This document shows, one piece after another, positions 9,116 to 22,300 of a stretch of 62,000 nucleotides of DNA; positions within the stretch are counted from its first letter, which is position 1, and every line of letters begins with the position of its first letter. The notes beneath the pieces were generated by a model. The model saw nothing but the letters and a program-made list of their open reading frames with translations. It searched no databases and had not been told where the DNA came from. Source of the stretch: Cristatella mucedo (Eukaryota; Bryozoa; Phylactolaemata; Cristatellidae); contig WPIO01000058.1 of the NCBI GenBank assembly GCA_009760855.2, positions 1,790,001-1,852,000 on the forward strand, read 5' to 3'. The translations under genes were made by a program, and so were the position numbers.

Positions 9116-12070
9116 TGAATCGCACAGCAGACGCCGCTTCGCGGTTTCGGCGCCTCTCCCTTTCAATCTGAGGCCTCAATCGGGCGATCTCAGACTGCTT
9201 TAAGCTCCTCTTAGCTATCTCATCCGTGCTTAAGGTATCTGCCAGGAATCCTTTTGCCTGAGTTGTGTTTAGGATATCGACGAATTCTATTTACTCATGG
9301 TGCGAGCAGGTGAAGGAGCGAACCAAACACAGATGGGGAATTTGATAAGCTGAAACACCGGAAAGGGGTGGGCACACAGCATTCAGTGTTTCAATGACGA
9401 ATCTCTGAATGCTCCGATGCTCTCTGAACAGCACGCTATCATTTTTCTATCTCTCCGGGGAAAAAAAGTTCATCTACGAAACGACGTTTGCTTTTGTCAA
9501 GGAGCTTCCTCGCTCAACTATCCTAACTGCATTGAAGCTAAATGGGAAACTAACAAGGCATCTATTATACTTAGAGGCAGCTAACTTTCAGCAATGGGCA
9601 CTGTGCCCATAGCAGACAGTTCAATAAGATAAGCGTCTGTTTATTTGTTCACAAAGCATGATTTGAGATATCCTTTTGGTTTAGGGTTCTAAGATTTGGT
9701 ATTTTGGTTTTTAACCTGGGTTTTAAGGATTTAGGGGTTATTTTTAGTGATACAAAGCTTTTGGCGCTTGGATTTGGCTTATGGTTTAGGACTCAGGCTA
9801 TATGATTCACGATTTACAGACATTGACAATCAATGTCAACTCCATGCTATGGCACAGTGCTCATTACAGAAAAAATGCGGGCATAAGGCATCTAAAGAGA
9901 TTATCTTAGATAGAAGCTGGAAGTCTTTATTTGCCTTAACTTCATTCATTGTCTCAACCAAGTGCAGTGCAGGCGTAAAGTTCCTTGCTTTTCAGAAATA
10001 TGTACTACTATTAATTCGAAGTAGAGAGAGAGAGAGAGAGAGAAAGCGTGCTGTAGCATATTGGAATATCTCCCAGCGAAGACACAGACGTCTACTGCGA
10101 TGGACGAAATTATCATGCTTCTTTGAAAGTCACTTTTAAGGTTGGCGAAAGGAAAGAAGACACGCGCATTCAGCTTGCTGTGGACGCTCAGACATGTAAC
10201 AGCCTTACGCGACTACTGGAGTGATAACCGTCAAATGACTCACAATAAACCAACATCGACGTGGCGTGAAGCCAGAAGCAGTGAAACTCGCTGGGAGATT
10301 CGAGGAGAAGGAGACAGTTGAGCCTTTGGTCTAAACAGCAACTCTCTCTCTCTCAAGCCCCGCCTGCTTTAGAGCACTACTCTCTATGCACGACTTCTGA
10401 TGAATGATTTTATATCTTAATCGTATCTAAATATCGGCCTTGCGTTTTCAAAAGAGACACTTGCGTCGGTTCCTTTGTGCTACTACTAGATAAATCACAG
10501 ACGTATTTATCAATAAGTTGTAATGTAGTTCGTGCCGAAGAACCCCGGGGAGCACTGATGATTAGTACTGAAAGACAAGGATAGTCATTCAGACGAACTC
10601 GGCCACACATGCCCTTTCAGGGTTGGTCAGGAAGTTAGTTGAAGCCTACACGTGGCCTCTTGGTACCGCTATGGAACGCATTAGACACTATTTTTAGCAT
10701 CGATAAAACTCTCTTCGGTGCGATGATCTTACAGGGCTCCTTGAGGCAAGACTAAATTGCATTGAAAAGAATTTCAAAACCTGCCGGCGAATTTTACTTT
10801 TAAAGCATTTTAAACCTTCCTTCGGAATTAGAATTTGCTAGGTAAGTCTGTAACCTAGTCCCAAAGGTCAGAAGCTATTTACCGCCAAGCCCCGCCATAC
10901 TCCGGCCACGCTGCCGCTCGCCTCGCCGCTGGGCTAGGGTAAGACGAGCGGCAGTCAGGTTAAACCTCTTTATAATAATGCATGTGCCAACAAGAACAGA
11001 GGAACTAAACAAATCTACAGGGAGGCTCCTATACACTGTACACTATAGGGGTGTGAGACGACGAAGCCAGTGCGAACAAACGTGTTTGTTGGTCAGTTGG
11101 CTTCCACAGTCCTGCCGGTGTACCGACTCCGAATCCAACAGTACCAGCGTACACCGTAAACGATCGTGCTAGCTGAGTAACTGCTTGGCTAGTCGGATTT
11201 GACGTCCGCCACAGTCGAGAGCTTCCGCCGAAAGACGCCAACACACGGGGGGTCACGAACACGCTATGCGGGAACGCAGAATATACAAGTCTCAACAACA
11301 AGCGTGCTATCCAGCTGCGCTCGGGCCTTGGGCACTCGTTGCCATGCGTGCGTGGCCACATCGCCGGAGCACGCCTGCATACATCCAGGTGCATAAGTGC
11401 GTAAGACCGGGAGCCTCCCACGAAACAACTTACTCGGCCAGGTTCTCCTACGCATGAGCGCCGGCGACCTCACGTCACCAGACATCCGGCCCTGCCGTAG
11501 GTCGGACCCCGGCCTAGCCGGTGACCCTTACCCACATTATAGCCGTCCGGTCCCAGCAAACCGAACTTAGCCTGAGTACAACCCTAAAGGAATTTCTACT
11601 TCTAGGAATTGGGAATCCTAGATGTGTCAAAGCCGTAATCTTCGCAAATTACTTATTTTGATATGTGGCGCTTTGTGAGTTCAATAAACTCAATCATTTT
11701 CAGCAAAAGTCATACATTTTTACTGAAATTTTCAATTCTGAAAACCACGAGAGCGATCAGATCTGTTATGCTATTATTTTGACATAGTTTCACGACTTTA
11801 GGCTAGTTTGAGATGTTTTCGTCACCCGGTCCGCTAAAGGATATCAGATACTTACGCTCCCCTCTGAGTTTCTCTTAACAATATCGAGACTGATTTCAAC
11901 CGGAAATAGGTTTACACACTCTGCATAATTAAATCAGTCGCTTTCTACTTAGTACCATTTCGAGGTTCAGCTCTAAATATTCTAAATTTGTGTATGTAGC
12001 GAGAAATTACATGCTGCAGTAGTGGTACTATTGGCTAATGAGCTAAAAGGAAAACCACGTTCCTGTTGTA
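9116..12070. other. Unassigned intergenic DNA
   Basis: No supported gene or element. It includes a T/G-rich patch with degenerate TTTAGG motifs (9660-9760), a short AG tract (10024-10043) and a GC-rich patch (10870-11520) with overlapping open frames on both strands that show no recognisable domain. Confidence 0.5.
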
Positions 12071-12071
12071 T

Positions 12072-13015
12072 TAATGATAATAATAATAATAATAATAGTA
12101 AAGCACTTGATAAAGTGCCCTCGGAGAACTTAATCTCTTTCTAGGTGCTTTACATTTGCTGGAAAGAGAAATGCAATTGAATGGTGAGTAATATCGTGCT
12201 TGAAAAACAAACAAAATGAATAACATGGTTAGGGGTGATATGCACAGGGTCAGCGTGCAAATGTGGTTAGTGGCATGCACAGTATCAGCACGCATAAGAA
12301 AATGAATGACGAATCACAGGGACCCGCTAAATGCTGTCCTAAATAGGTGTGTTGTTAAGTTCCTTTCAAATGTGATCAGGTCAGGGGATGTTCTGCCGAA
12401 AGTCGGGAGGGAGTTCTAGGCTTTGGGAGCATACGAACTAAATGCACGGTCTCCAAAGGATTTAAGGTTTGTACGAAGTATTTGTAGACTGATGGATTCC
12501 GAAAAGCGGGTGGTAAGATGCTTGGCCTGATCGGGTAATATATCTAAGAGATAGGCTGGAGGAATGAAGGGACCTAAAAGTGAGCAACAAAACCTTGAAG
12601 TCAATCCGTTGCTTGGCTCGTAGCCAGAACAGGTCAGCGAGAAGTGAAGTAATGTGGCAACTGCGATGCTCACGACAGACAAGCCTAGCTGCAGAGTTTT
12701 GCCCAAGCTGCAATTGCCTAATCGCACATGCTGGTAGGCCAGTAAGCAGTGAGTTGCAGAAGTCGAGTCGGAATGTCATGAATGCATGGACCAACGTGGA
12801 CGTGGTATCCTTATCTAAGCAAACCCAAATTTTAGAAATTTTACGAAGCTCAAAATAGGCAGATTTGACTGTGGAGCTGATATGGTCGTCTAACGAGAGG
12901 TCGCTTTGGAATATGACACCTAGATTTCGAGCTGATTCAACAGGAGATATGCTGGCAGAGCCAATTTTGAGAGTCAGCCTTTCCGATCTCTGAATCGTAC
13001 TGGGTTAATAAGCAG
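12072..13015 (-). mobile_element. LINE-A copy, 5'-truncated
   Basis: The (ATT)n tail is at 12075-12100, followed on the minus strand by the terminal hairpin, the 3'UTR, then the ORF2 C-terminus ([40 protein letters not shown]) extending to the ISPVESARNLGV region near 12930. Frameshifts split the frame, so it is dead. Confidence 0.85.
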
Positions 13016-13802
13016 CCACATTTTCTAGTGGAATACATTTTAGTTTTTGAATTGTATAGCTGCTACTTTTTATAGGTTTCAAATGGCTGAGATAATCACT
13101 ACAATAAACGGTTGTGTAAAGTGGCTGCCCTTAATCGATGCCGTTCAAGCCAAGCACGTGCAACTCAGGATTGCTTGTCTTAACACCGGGTTTGAAGGTC
13201 AGCAGGGAAATAACCTGGCAGATATGCTCATGCAATGAATCCTGCACCACAACAGCACTTTACGGGGTATACTTACCCTCCTTTATGTAGATGCGCTCAC
13301 ATGCTTTACGGGAGCTATCTGGTCAGTAGCTTAGCATTATGCTGGCAAGGTATGAGCCGGCCTGACCCTTGCGATATTTCTAGACATAATTAAGCATTCC
13401 TAACTGAATTATTCACTGCTATACCTGAAGCTAGTGAAGATCACTCATAAGCGGGTTCTAATGCGAACTTTAATTTTCAACAAAGGCTGTCCAACAGTCC
13501 AAGTGCGGCTGCAGAGGCATCGGCGATTTCTTGAACTAGGAGGTAGTGAATTACAAAATTCCTTTAAGAGCACTCCAGATAGCCCCTGGTAACGGCAGTT
13601 CAACGTAGCAACGAGGGCAGTGGAGCCAGCCAGCAGCGTTTCCTAAAACCCGTTCGCGACTGAGATCAGATTAATAAGTAGCATCATAGTTTAAATCGAA
13701 TTCCAAAGTTACAATTAGAGATAATGTGTCAAGTCGAAATTCACATCCCCTAGGTCAACTTTGCCTGGCCTATTACCAGGAAATTAAGCTGCATTATCAC
13801 TG
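13016..13802. other. Unassigned intergenic DNA
   Basis: No convincing gene, RNA or repeat between the LINE and the SINE at 13803. Confidence 0.5.
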
Positions 13803-13970
13803 AGCCGTAATGGCTCACTAGGTAAGGTGGTTGCTTTCATGACCTCGGCCCTGCGGTCGTGGGTTCGAATCCTGTAGTGAGCGATTCTTTATCGCCACTG
13901 ATGGCCATAAAGGCTCTTCTGTCTCAATACAAAAAGAGGCTGTTTAATCAGCTGGATTTTTTTTATTAAG
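13803..13970 (+). mobile_element. SINE-1 copy with intact B box
   Basis: A tRNA-like head carries an A-box-like TGGCTCACTAGGTAAGG and a perfect B box GGGTTCGAATCC. The body has the family signature GTAGTGAGCGATTC and ATGGCCATAAAGGCTCTTCTG, then ATACAAAAAGAGGCTGTTTAATCAGCTG and a T-rich end. Closely related blocks occur at 22225, 33118 and (minus) 41805. Confidence 0.75.
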
Positions 13971-13984
13971 CTTCATGAAAGTTG

Positions 13985-14180
13985 TGTGCTAGCAAACCGA
14001 ACCTCCACGAAAGACTGAAATTTCAGCGTTGCTGCATAGTGTTTGAATCCATGGGATCAAATGAGTGAGTTGAGTATCGTCGGCAACGTCGGAATTAGTA
14101 TTGGGTGTCTTAAAATCAAACGATCTATTCAAAGGAGCAAGATAAATCAGAAATAGCAGGAGCTCAAAGGATGCCACGTG
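13985..14180 (-). mobile_element. LINE-B RT fragment
   Basis: The minus-strand frame contains VADDTQLTHL, the RT catalytic box (normally YADDTQL; here the first aromatic residue is lost), plus LCSNAEIS. It is short and isolated, so the call rests on this motif. Confidence 0.45.
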
Positions 14181-14938
14181 ACAGCTATCCGAAACTTGGT
14201 AGCTAAAGAAACCTTCACGAGCTACGATCAGAGCAAGATATTTGCTGCTTGCCTAAAACGTGTGTGCCAGCCGTCACCAGGGTCAAAGTAGTTAAAATTC
14301 GTCGAGCTGTTTTTCCAAAAAAAGCTGTACAATACCAAAGAGCCAACATCTATGTAATTAAGAACCATTCTTTTTATTTTTCCAACGTCTAATTTCTAGC
14401 GACTCTCAAGAGCACGGAGTTAGCTAGTCATCGTCTGCCACGACTGAATGTAAGATATTGACACATTTTGGCTTCAACTGGTGCTTGTCACTAGAGGTGA
14501 TGCTTGTGAGATCAGCTGAAACTTTACCAAGGCATGCGAAACATGTACCAAGCTTCTACTTCTTTTTTTCTTTAGCAAAGTGCTCAGCTACACGAAATCC
14601 TTGGTGAGCCTGGAAAACCAGGCACGTGTGGAACGGCTGCTAACCAGTGGTGGCATTTGTAAGTCAAAACCTGTATACTAGAGCCGCTTTGGTATAGCAA
14701 GCCCCGAGGAGTGGAGCAAGTTCCAAGACACAGACCCCGGGGTTGAGATTTTCATCCAAATTCTGATGGCAGTGGTGGCATACGACCGACACTGGCGACA
14801 GCAGCGTCACAGCAGCAGTGAATACTATGCTTATAGAGTTTATCATGAGCCTCCTGCGTTTGGATGTGCTAACCGTGACGAAGTCCTCAGATTTACAGTC
14901 CCGAATCGCCGGACTTCTCTTGGGTATCATATACAACT
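14181..14938. other. Unassigned DNA
   Basis: No supported gene. Overlapping frames around 14664-14981 on both strands lack recognisable motifs. Confidence 0.4.
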
Positions 14939-15420
14939 GTGTACATAGAATGGAGGACACGCGAACAGTATGAAAGAACACTGCGAAACAACGACGGTGT
15001 CTCGGTATTCAGCCCCTATTCGAAGTCAGAAGACTTTCCCACCAAGACGGATGCTATCATCGTGCTGAGCTACATCGTCAACGAAGCTGAGCAGCAGGAA
15101 CTGCGCCTTATCACTCGCGACAACATCTAACACGTCCTTCAAATTTTGGATGAATGTCTCAGATGTGTCTAAAATAGCTACAAGTCCGAAAAGTATGGAT
15201 ACAGTGTGCCAGACATCCTCGATAGCATTAACAGAATGGCTTCAGCTGATGCGAACAAGGGACAGATCGTAATCTGTGAAGCACTACAATTCTAGGAAGC
15301 ATTTCTCAAAAATGAAGGTTTCGAGGATGAAGTAAGGCTGTCTTGTGAAGGCCTGTGGACGCTAGCTTTCAACGATGACAATAAAAAAAAATCTAGAGAG
15401 CAAAGGTTGCATGGATGGTA
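14939..15420 (+). pseudogene. Degenerate armadillo-repeat-like coding stretch
   Basis: One frame reads as a helical repeat protein through three in-frame stops: AIIVLSYIVNEAEQQELRL, then VLQILDECL, KYGYSVPDILDSINRMA, DANKGQIV and VRLSCEGLWTLAFNDDNKK. The LSYIVNE and EGLWTLAF patterns resemble armadillo-type repeats that precede TIR domains in some invertebrate proteins. Homology surviving across stops at about 15130, 15171 and 15295 marks a decayed exon. It lies on the same strand 4 kb upstream of the TIR exons and may have belonged to the same gene; that link is an inference. Confidence 0.45.
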
Positions 15421-15439
15421 AGCTTGCTTGTACAGCTGT

Positions 15440-16139
15440 GATTCAGCATAGACACATTCAACTTGAACTGCACTGTCTCTTTCTGAATGACATTAGAACT
15501 GACTGCTTTGATCATGGACATACCTGTACATAAACTGGCCTGCCCCCTCGATATCTGTGACCAGCAAGACCTCATTTAGTCCGGTATGCTCACTAAATCA
15601 TTCTTCACAAAATGTGGTATATGGCATAAGCATTTGCATACGAATAAGCATTTTATTAGAAATTTACTGACAAGCAAGTGCAGATAGGTATTCCACAGTG
15701 TTATTCTTACTTTTATCATTCCACAAACGTTCTGAAGCTGTATGATTATTGTATGTAGTGCAAGTTACCTATTAAGTTACTAGTCAGTTGTGGGATAGAT
15801 ATAAATGTATTGCATAAAAAATAGGGAGCTTCTGGTCTTAGCATCGCAAACCTGCCCTCACTGCGGTTCCACAAGATGAACCGAGGTCTAGTCTGCTTGG
15901 AAGATAGCAGTGGGCTCATGAGGCGGTAAGCCTTTGAGCTACACGGTGGAATATGAAACTGCAGCTAACTCTCAGCTTTCCCTTTATCACGGTGAACTTG
16001 TTTTGTGAACTCGCGTCTTCTGTTCCTGTGTGCTTTGCATAGTCGTCTGTGCAGGATTAAGTGTGTGTTACTAGGCACACGTCTCACTTACTAACCAGTA
16101 GCCACGAGCATCTCGATGTTGGCTTTACCATGCTGGCCT
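15440..16139. other. Unassigned DNA
   Basis: No supported gene or repeat. Confidence 0.4.
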
Positions 16140-16570
16140 AATAATAGTAATAAAATATTTGATATAGCACCCTCAGAGAACTCAATCTCTTGCTAGGCAC
16201 TTTGCATTTGCTACAAAGGAAGCACCATCGTCTGGTTAGTGGTAGCATACTCGATAAACAAGATTTACACGGTTAGTGGCAGCATGCATAAGCTTACAAA
16301 TGGACAGATCACAGGGACCCACTAAATAGAAGCACTTTAGTTTCATTTTAAGTGCGGTCAAGTCAGGAGATGTCGTGACGAAAGTTGGGAGTGAGTTTCA
16401 GGCTTTGGGAGCATACAAACTGAAAGCACGGTCTCCAACGGATTTGAGGTTTATACGAGGTATTGGTAAACAATTAGATTCCGAAAATTATGTGGTACGA
16501 TGCTCAGCCTGACTGGAGAGTAGATCTGACAGATAGGCTGTAGCCACAGAATAAAGGGACCTAAAAGACC
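16140..16570 (-). mobile_element. LINE-A 3' end fragment
   Basis: TTA-type tail near 16140-16155, terminal hairpin, 3'UTR (GATTCGTCC-like and ACTAACC-like blocks) and the last part of ORF2 (minus strand), matching the other LINE-A copies. Confidence 0.75.
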
Positions 16571-16779
16571 ATGCGTTGACGGTACGTATTTGCTTCTACA
16601 TATTTAATACTGTGCACAGGATTTACCTTAGGTATCGATTCTCATGCTGGGAGTTGTAGAGAACTTGGATTAAGATTAGGTTCTCTTGGGATTCTATACA
16701 AACAACGTATTGCTATCATTAAATAACCCAAACTTGTTGTGCTGCACGACAGTTACTAAGCTTAAGACCTTAGCACCAG

Positions 16780-18585
16780 CAAATAGCCACAGCCTTCGTA
16801 GCCCACCTCAGCACATACGGTTACACAAATCCTTTGGACCCTATTCCCACTGTCCTGCTCCTATCTTGCATTGATCTGCCGCTGCCATGCATAACTAACA
16901 TCAGTAATGTCAATAGCCTCAGGTCATGTCCCAGCACCTTTCAACAAAGCTGTAGTCAGACCACTTCTCAAGAAAGCGACAATAGACCAAGAGAACTTAA
17001 ACTTTAGCAACTACCGCCCAGTCTCCCGTCTACCATTCCTATCAAAGACACCAGAACAGGTCAAGGCAGACCAGTTGAACTCATATATACAAACTTCAAA
17101 CCTTGCTATTAAGTTCGAGTCTGGCTTTACAGATAATCACTCGACAGAATCCGCATTGCTTAGGGTGTACGACGACCTAATTAGGAATGCAGTCATGGGT
17201 GGAGTGTTTCTGCTTGTTTTGCTCGATCTTTCGGCAGCTTTTGATACTATCCATAACAAAGTTCTTCTGGAGCGCCTCTCATTTCGCCTGGGCATCACTG
17301 GCACTGCTCTGCAATGGTTCAGGTCCTATCCAAGCGGGAGACTCTAGAATATTGAAGTGAATGGACAAAGATCATCCGAGGTACCTCTGAAATATGGGGT
17401 ACCTTAGGGATCCATGCTAGTAGGTTCGGTTCTTTTCACGGTTTATACTCTCTTGCTGATGTGATTGCCAGACACAATCTAGGCTTTCACTTTTATGAGG
17501 ATGACACTCAGTTGTACCCCTGCTTTGATCCCTCCCAGCATTCGAGCACCTCGAATTCTTTCAACTCACTTGCTGAATGTTTTGATGACATGTGCACATG
17601 GATGGCAGGGAATTTTCTTGAACTAAATTATGATAATACTAACTTATTCGTTATGGGCAAACCCAATGTGATTCAGAAATTGGAAAGGCTGATGCTCAAA
17701 TTGGCTCTGCCAGCATATCTCCTGTTGAATCAGCTCGAAATCTAGATGTCATGTTTCAAAGTGACCTCACTTTAGACGACCACACCAACTCCACAATCAA
17801 GTCTGCCTCCTTTCAGCTACATAACATTGCTAGCATTCAGGCTTGATTAGATAGGGATACCACGTCCAAGTTTGTACATGCATTCGTGACATCCTGTCTG
17901 ATTTCTGCAACTCTCTGCTTGCTGGCCGAGTGGCATGTGCGATCAGGCGATTGTAGCTGGTGCAAAACTCTGCAGCTAGGCTTGTCTGTCGTGAGCATCG
18001 CAGTTGCCACATCACACCAATTCTCGCCGACGTGCACTTGCTCCTAGTCAAGCAACGGGTCGACTTCAAGGTTTTGTTGCTCACTTTCAGGTCACTCCAT
18101 TCTCTGCCTACAGCCTATCTCTCAGATCTACTCCCCCACCAGGCCAAGCATCGTACCACCTGCTTTAAGGAAACCATCAGTTTACCACTACATCGTACAA
18201 ACCTCAAATCCTTTGGAGACCATGCATTTAGTTTGTATGCTGCCAAAGCCTGAAACTCACTCCTGACTTGCATAACGATATCCCCTGACTTGACCACATT
18301 TAAAGAAAACTAAAAACACACCTTTTTAGGACAGCATTTAGTGGGTCCCTGTGATTTGTCCTTCATAGGCTTATGCGTGCTGGCATTGTGCATGCTGCCA
18401 CTAACCACACTTGCATGCTGACCCTGTGCATGTCACCTGTAACCATGTTATTCATCATGTTTATCAAGCATGATATATTACTTAAAATTCAATCGCGTTT
18501 CCTTTTGCAGAAAATGTAAAACACCTAGAAAGAGATTGAGTTCTCTGAGGGCGTTTAATCAAGTGCATTATTATTATTATTACAC
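16780..18585 (+). mobile_element. LINE-A copy with RT, decayed
   Basis: Encodes a linker (SFGPYSHCPAPIL), then the RT domain: SGHVPAPFNKAVVRPLLKKA, DLSAAFDTIHNKVLLERL (motif A), GITGTALQWF, and FYEDDTQLY where the catalytic F-ADD box has become EDD. Several stops and frameshifts (17346, 17742 and others) follow. The ORF2 C-terminus (17900-18250), 3'UTR, hairpin and (ATT)n tail end at 18585. It is 5'-truncated and dead. Confidence 0.85.
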
Positions 18586-19285
18586 CCGGAGCAGGTAAAA
18601 CATAGCGAATATCTCTTAAGGAACAGCTTACTGAGCACCGTCAAACTTTTAATAGGATGAATATTCTACAGATCTTTCACCGCAGGCAGGAGGTACAAGT
18701 ACCAATAATACAACGAAATGCCAATCTGCATATCAGTGCATAATTACCAAATATTTATAGAGGCCTTATTTCGCAGTGCCTATGAAAATAAAGAAACACT
18801 CTTTGACGGTTGTCCACTGTGATTGTGAGTCTACCATCTGCAGCAACACCAGTCTGGGACTGTCATTTACGGTGGATAAGACTGAATACAGCAGCTCTGC
18901 TGTAGCAAATACCCAATGAAAGAAATGGGCTGGCCAGTCTATACATGTTTATGATCTTACGAGTTATACTCAGAACTTCTCAATTCTCTAACTTGAGCCT
19001 GTTCAATGACTCGGTAAAAATGGTGAGAAGGTCGGCAAGATCCTAGGTAAATGATCACACCAAGTTCCTTTTGTAACAGTGCATGCTAGATGGTATTTAG
19101 TGCTTTTATATGATTTGATATATTCTAACTGTTGCCTAGTTGCTACTCCGATGCATCCGTACTCAGTACCTCATTAAGTTACCACGGAGCAGCTCTTCGC
19201 GAGCCCTAAACACTCAATTTAGGTGTAAACGCTAGCCTCGAGCTCGTCGGAGATGCTCAAAAAGGCAGCAAGAGCGCACTTTCAG
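18586..19285. other. Unassigned DNA upstream of the TIR exons
   Basis: No supported feature. It may be intronic if the armadillo-like stretch and TIR exons were one gene. Confidence 0.4.
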
Positions 19286-19366
19286 GAATCGAGGGCCAGC
19301 AGAGGTGCGTGCAGAGCATCTCTGCAGCTGCAGCCACACCCAGTGCACTGCCCGAGGGCTCCAAAG
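19286..19366 (+). CDS. TIR gene candidate exon 1
   Basis: Acceptor CACTTTCAG and donor AAAG|GTGAGT. It encodes IEGQQRCVQSISAAAATPSA then LPEGSK, a low-complexity linker. Its only support is splice sites and phase match to the next exon, so it is less certain than exons 2 and 3. Confidence 0.4.
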
Positions 19367-22300
19367 GTGAGTCTGCATTGAGGCTGCATATCAAGCTCGA
19401 TCGAATCGCTTAGATAAGTTGCATGCATGCACCTACACATACTTTTTGGTACGTCAACAGGGGAATTAATCATGATGAGCTACAACTCAGGAGTGCAGCC
19501 TGCTGTCATAACAATCAAAGATAGGCTGAAGGCAGCCGGCTATGTGGTGTGGATCGACGTGGAGCAAATGAGTAAGAGGACACAACGATGCCCGATTATT
19601 GCATCGCTTGAGTGGCTGTGGCAGGTGCACACTGTCTGTCTGGCTACCCATCTATTAGTATAGATCGGCTAAAGGGCTGCTCTCAAGTAATAACATTCAT
19701 TAACCTCAGGTCATGTCCCAGCACCTCTCAAAAAAGCTGTAGTCAGGCCTCTCCTCTAGAAAGCAACACTAGACCAAGAGAACTTGAGCAACTACCCCCC
19801 AGTCTCCCTTCTACCATTTCTATCAAAGACACTGGAACGGGTCGCTGCAGACCAGCTAAACTCATATATCGAAACCTCACACCTTGCTAGTAAGTTCCAG
19901 TCCGGCTTTAGAGCTAATCACTCCACAGAGTCAGCGTTGCTTCGGGTATACAACGACCTACTTAGGAATGCAGACATGGGTAGAGTGTCTCTGGTTGTTT
20001 TGCTCGATCTTTCGGCAGCTTTTGACACCATCGATCACAAAGTTCTTCTAGAGCGCCTCTCATCTCGCCTGGGCATCACTGGCACTGCTCTGCAGTGGTT
20101 CAGGTCATATCTCTGTGGGAGACTCCAGAGTATTGACGTGAATGGACAAAGATCATCTGAAGTACCTCTGAAATATGAAGTACCTCAGGGCTCCGTGCTA
20201 GGTTCGGTTCTTTTCACGGTTTATACTCTCCCTCTTGCTGATGTGATTGCCAAGCACAATCTAGGTTTTCACTTCTATGCGGATGACACTCAGTTGCACT
20301 TTTGCTTTGATCCCTCTCAGCCTTCGAGCACCTCAAATTCTCTCAACTCACTTGCTGCATGCATTGATGACATCCGCACATGGATGGCAGCACATTTTCT
20401 AAAACTAACCGATGACAAAACTTACTAGTTATAGGCAAACTCAGTGTGATTCAGAGATTGGAAAGGCTGACTCTCAAAATTGGCTCTGCCAGCATATCTC
20501 CTGTCGAATCAGCTCGAAATCTAGGTGTCATATTCCAAAGCGACCTCTCGTTAGACGACCATATCAGCTCCACAGTCAAATGTGCCTATTTTCAGCTTTA
20601 TAATATTGCTAAAATTCGGGCCTGTTTAGATAGGGATACCACATCTAAGTTGGTCCATGCATTCGTGACATCCCGTCTCGACTTCTGCAACTCACGGCTT
20701 ACTGGCCTACCAGCATGTGCAATCAGGCGATTGCAGCTGGTGCAAAACTCTGCAGCTAGACTTGTCTGTCGTGAGCGTCGCAGTTGCCACATTACTCCAC
20801 TTCTCGCCGATCCGCACTGGCTACCAGTCAAGCAACGGATTGACTTTAAGGTTTTGTCGCTCACTTTTAGGCCACTTCATTCTATGGCTCCAGCCTATCT
20901 CTCCGACATACTCCCCCATCAGGCCAAGCATCGTACCACCTGCTTTTCGGAATCCAACAGCCTACAAATACCTCGTACAAACCGTAAATCCTTCGGAGAC
21001 CATGCATTTAGTTTGTTTGCTCCCAAAGAATGGAACTCCCTCCCGACCTGCGTCAGAACATCCCCTGACCTGACCACATTTAAAAGGAACTTAAAAACAC
21101 ACCTATTTAGGACAGCATTTAGTGGGTCCCTGTGATTCGTCCTTCACGTGCTTATGTGTGCTGACACTGTGCATGCTGCCACTAAGCACATTTGCATGCT
21201 GACCCTGTGCATGTCACCCCTAACCATTTTATTCATTTTGCTTGTTTTTCATGCGTGGTTTTACTTACCATTTAATTGCATTTCCCTTTGCAGCAAATGC
21301 AAAGCGCCTAGATTGAGTTCTCTGAGGGCGCTTTATCAAGTACATTATTATTATTATTATTAACCTTGAATTCACTTGTTGCGAAGTGGAACCTTCCCTC
21401 ATCTCTTTTCTATACACTCAGGGTACGAACACATGTCCTCGATCACTTGATAAATAGTGGTAAAAATGCACTGCACGTGCATCGAGGGTGGTAACTGAAA
21501 GGTAATGAGAGCTTAGAATAGGGTCTGATCGTTCGATGCATTCCTGTACAATGTCGATAATTGTTAGCCTTCTTTTGTTGCAATCTGCCTGTCAGCTTGG
21601 GCTCGTCATTAAGCTTGGCTGTACACCCAGGCTGAAAAAATCCTCGCAGTATGGCTGCCGCTGCTGGGTCACTGTACCAGCACCTAACCATAACTTTTCC
21701 AAAACTACTTTACTGAAGGTAGTTTTGGTCAAGAAAGTTGGATTTCTAAGTTCAAATACTCTGCTGGGGAGTCGTTGCATTTGGCAACAAGATATAGATC
21801 GCCACTCTAATCACACTGCTAGACGAATCAAGTATTTAGTGATGCAAGTTTGGTGCTGGTGTACTGGCCCAGCCAGTCGCCTGATTTGAACCACATACAA
21901 CGACTCTGGAGAGATATCGACTGGCTGCTAACGCAGGGTGTTCGGCCTACACCTGTAGCCGACCTTTCGAGTTTAACTTTGGCTCATTTGAATTTGCTAC
22001 AGCAGAAGAAAGAATACAGAGGCATCTGGCTACTAAACCTGACCAGACAAGTTAGTTCATAAAGAATCATAATGAGGCAAAGTCCCACTAAAACAAATAA
22101 ATATCAGCAGCACATGCGGTGCATAAAGTTAGAATGCCTAGCATGGCAGAAAACCTTCTTAATACCCGAACAAATTAACAGCCACATTAGTGGCAGCCCC
22201 AATGATAAGGTTATTTGTGCCTGAGTGTAAGCCCGAGTCTTAGCCTAGGAGGTAGGTTGCTCCTTCTTCACGACCCAGGTAGTGTGTTATAGTCCAGCTG

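Noticed and set aside
11029-11485. Overlapping ORFs of up to 130 codons on both strands
   Set aside because: GC-rich DNA open in several frames; no domain, splice context or codon bias.
13803-13885. Functional tRNA gene
   Set aside because: The B box is perfect, but the cloverleaf is incomplete, and the same head is followed by a repeated SINE body elsewhere.
14939-15420. Alternative genetic code to explain in-frame stops
   Set aside because: COASY uses the standard code without internal stops, so decay is the simpler explanation.
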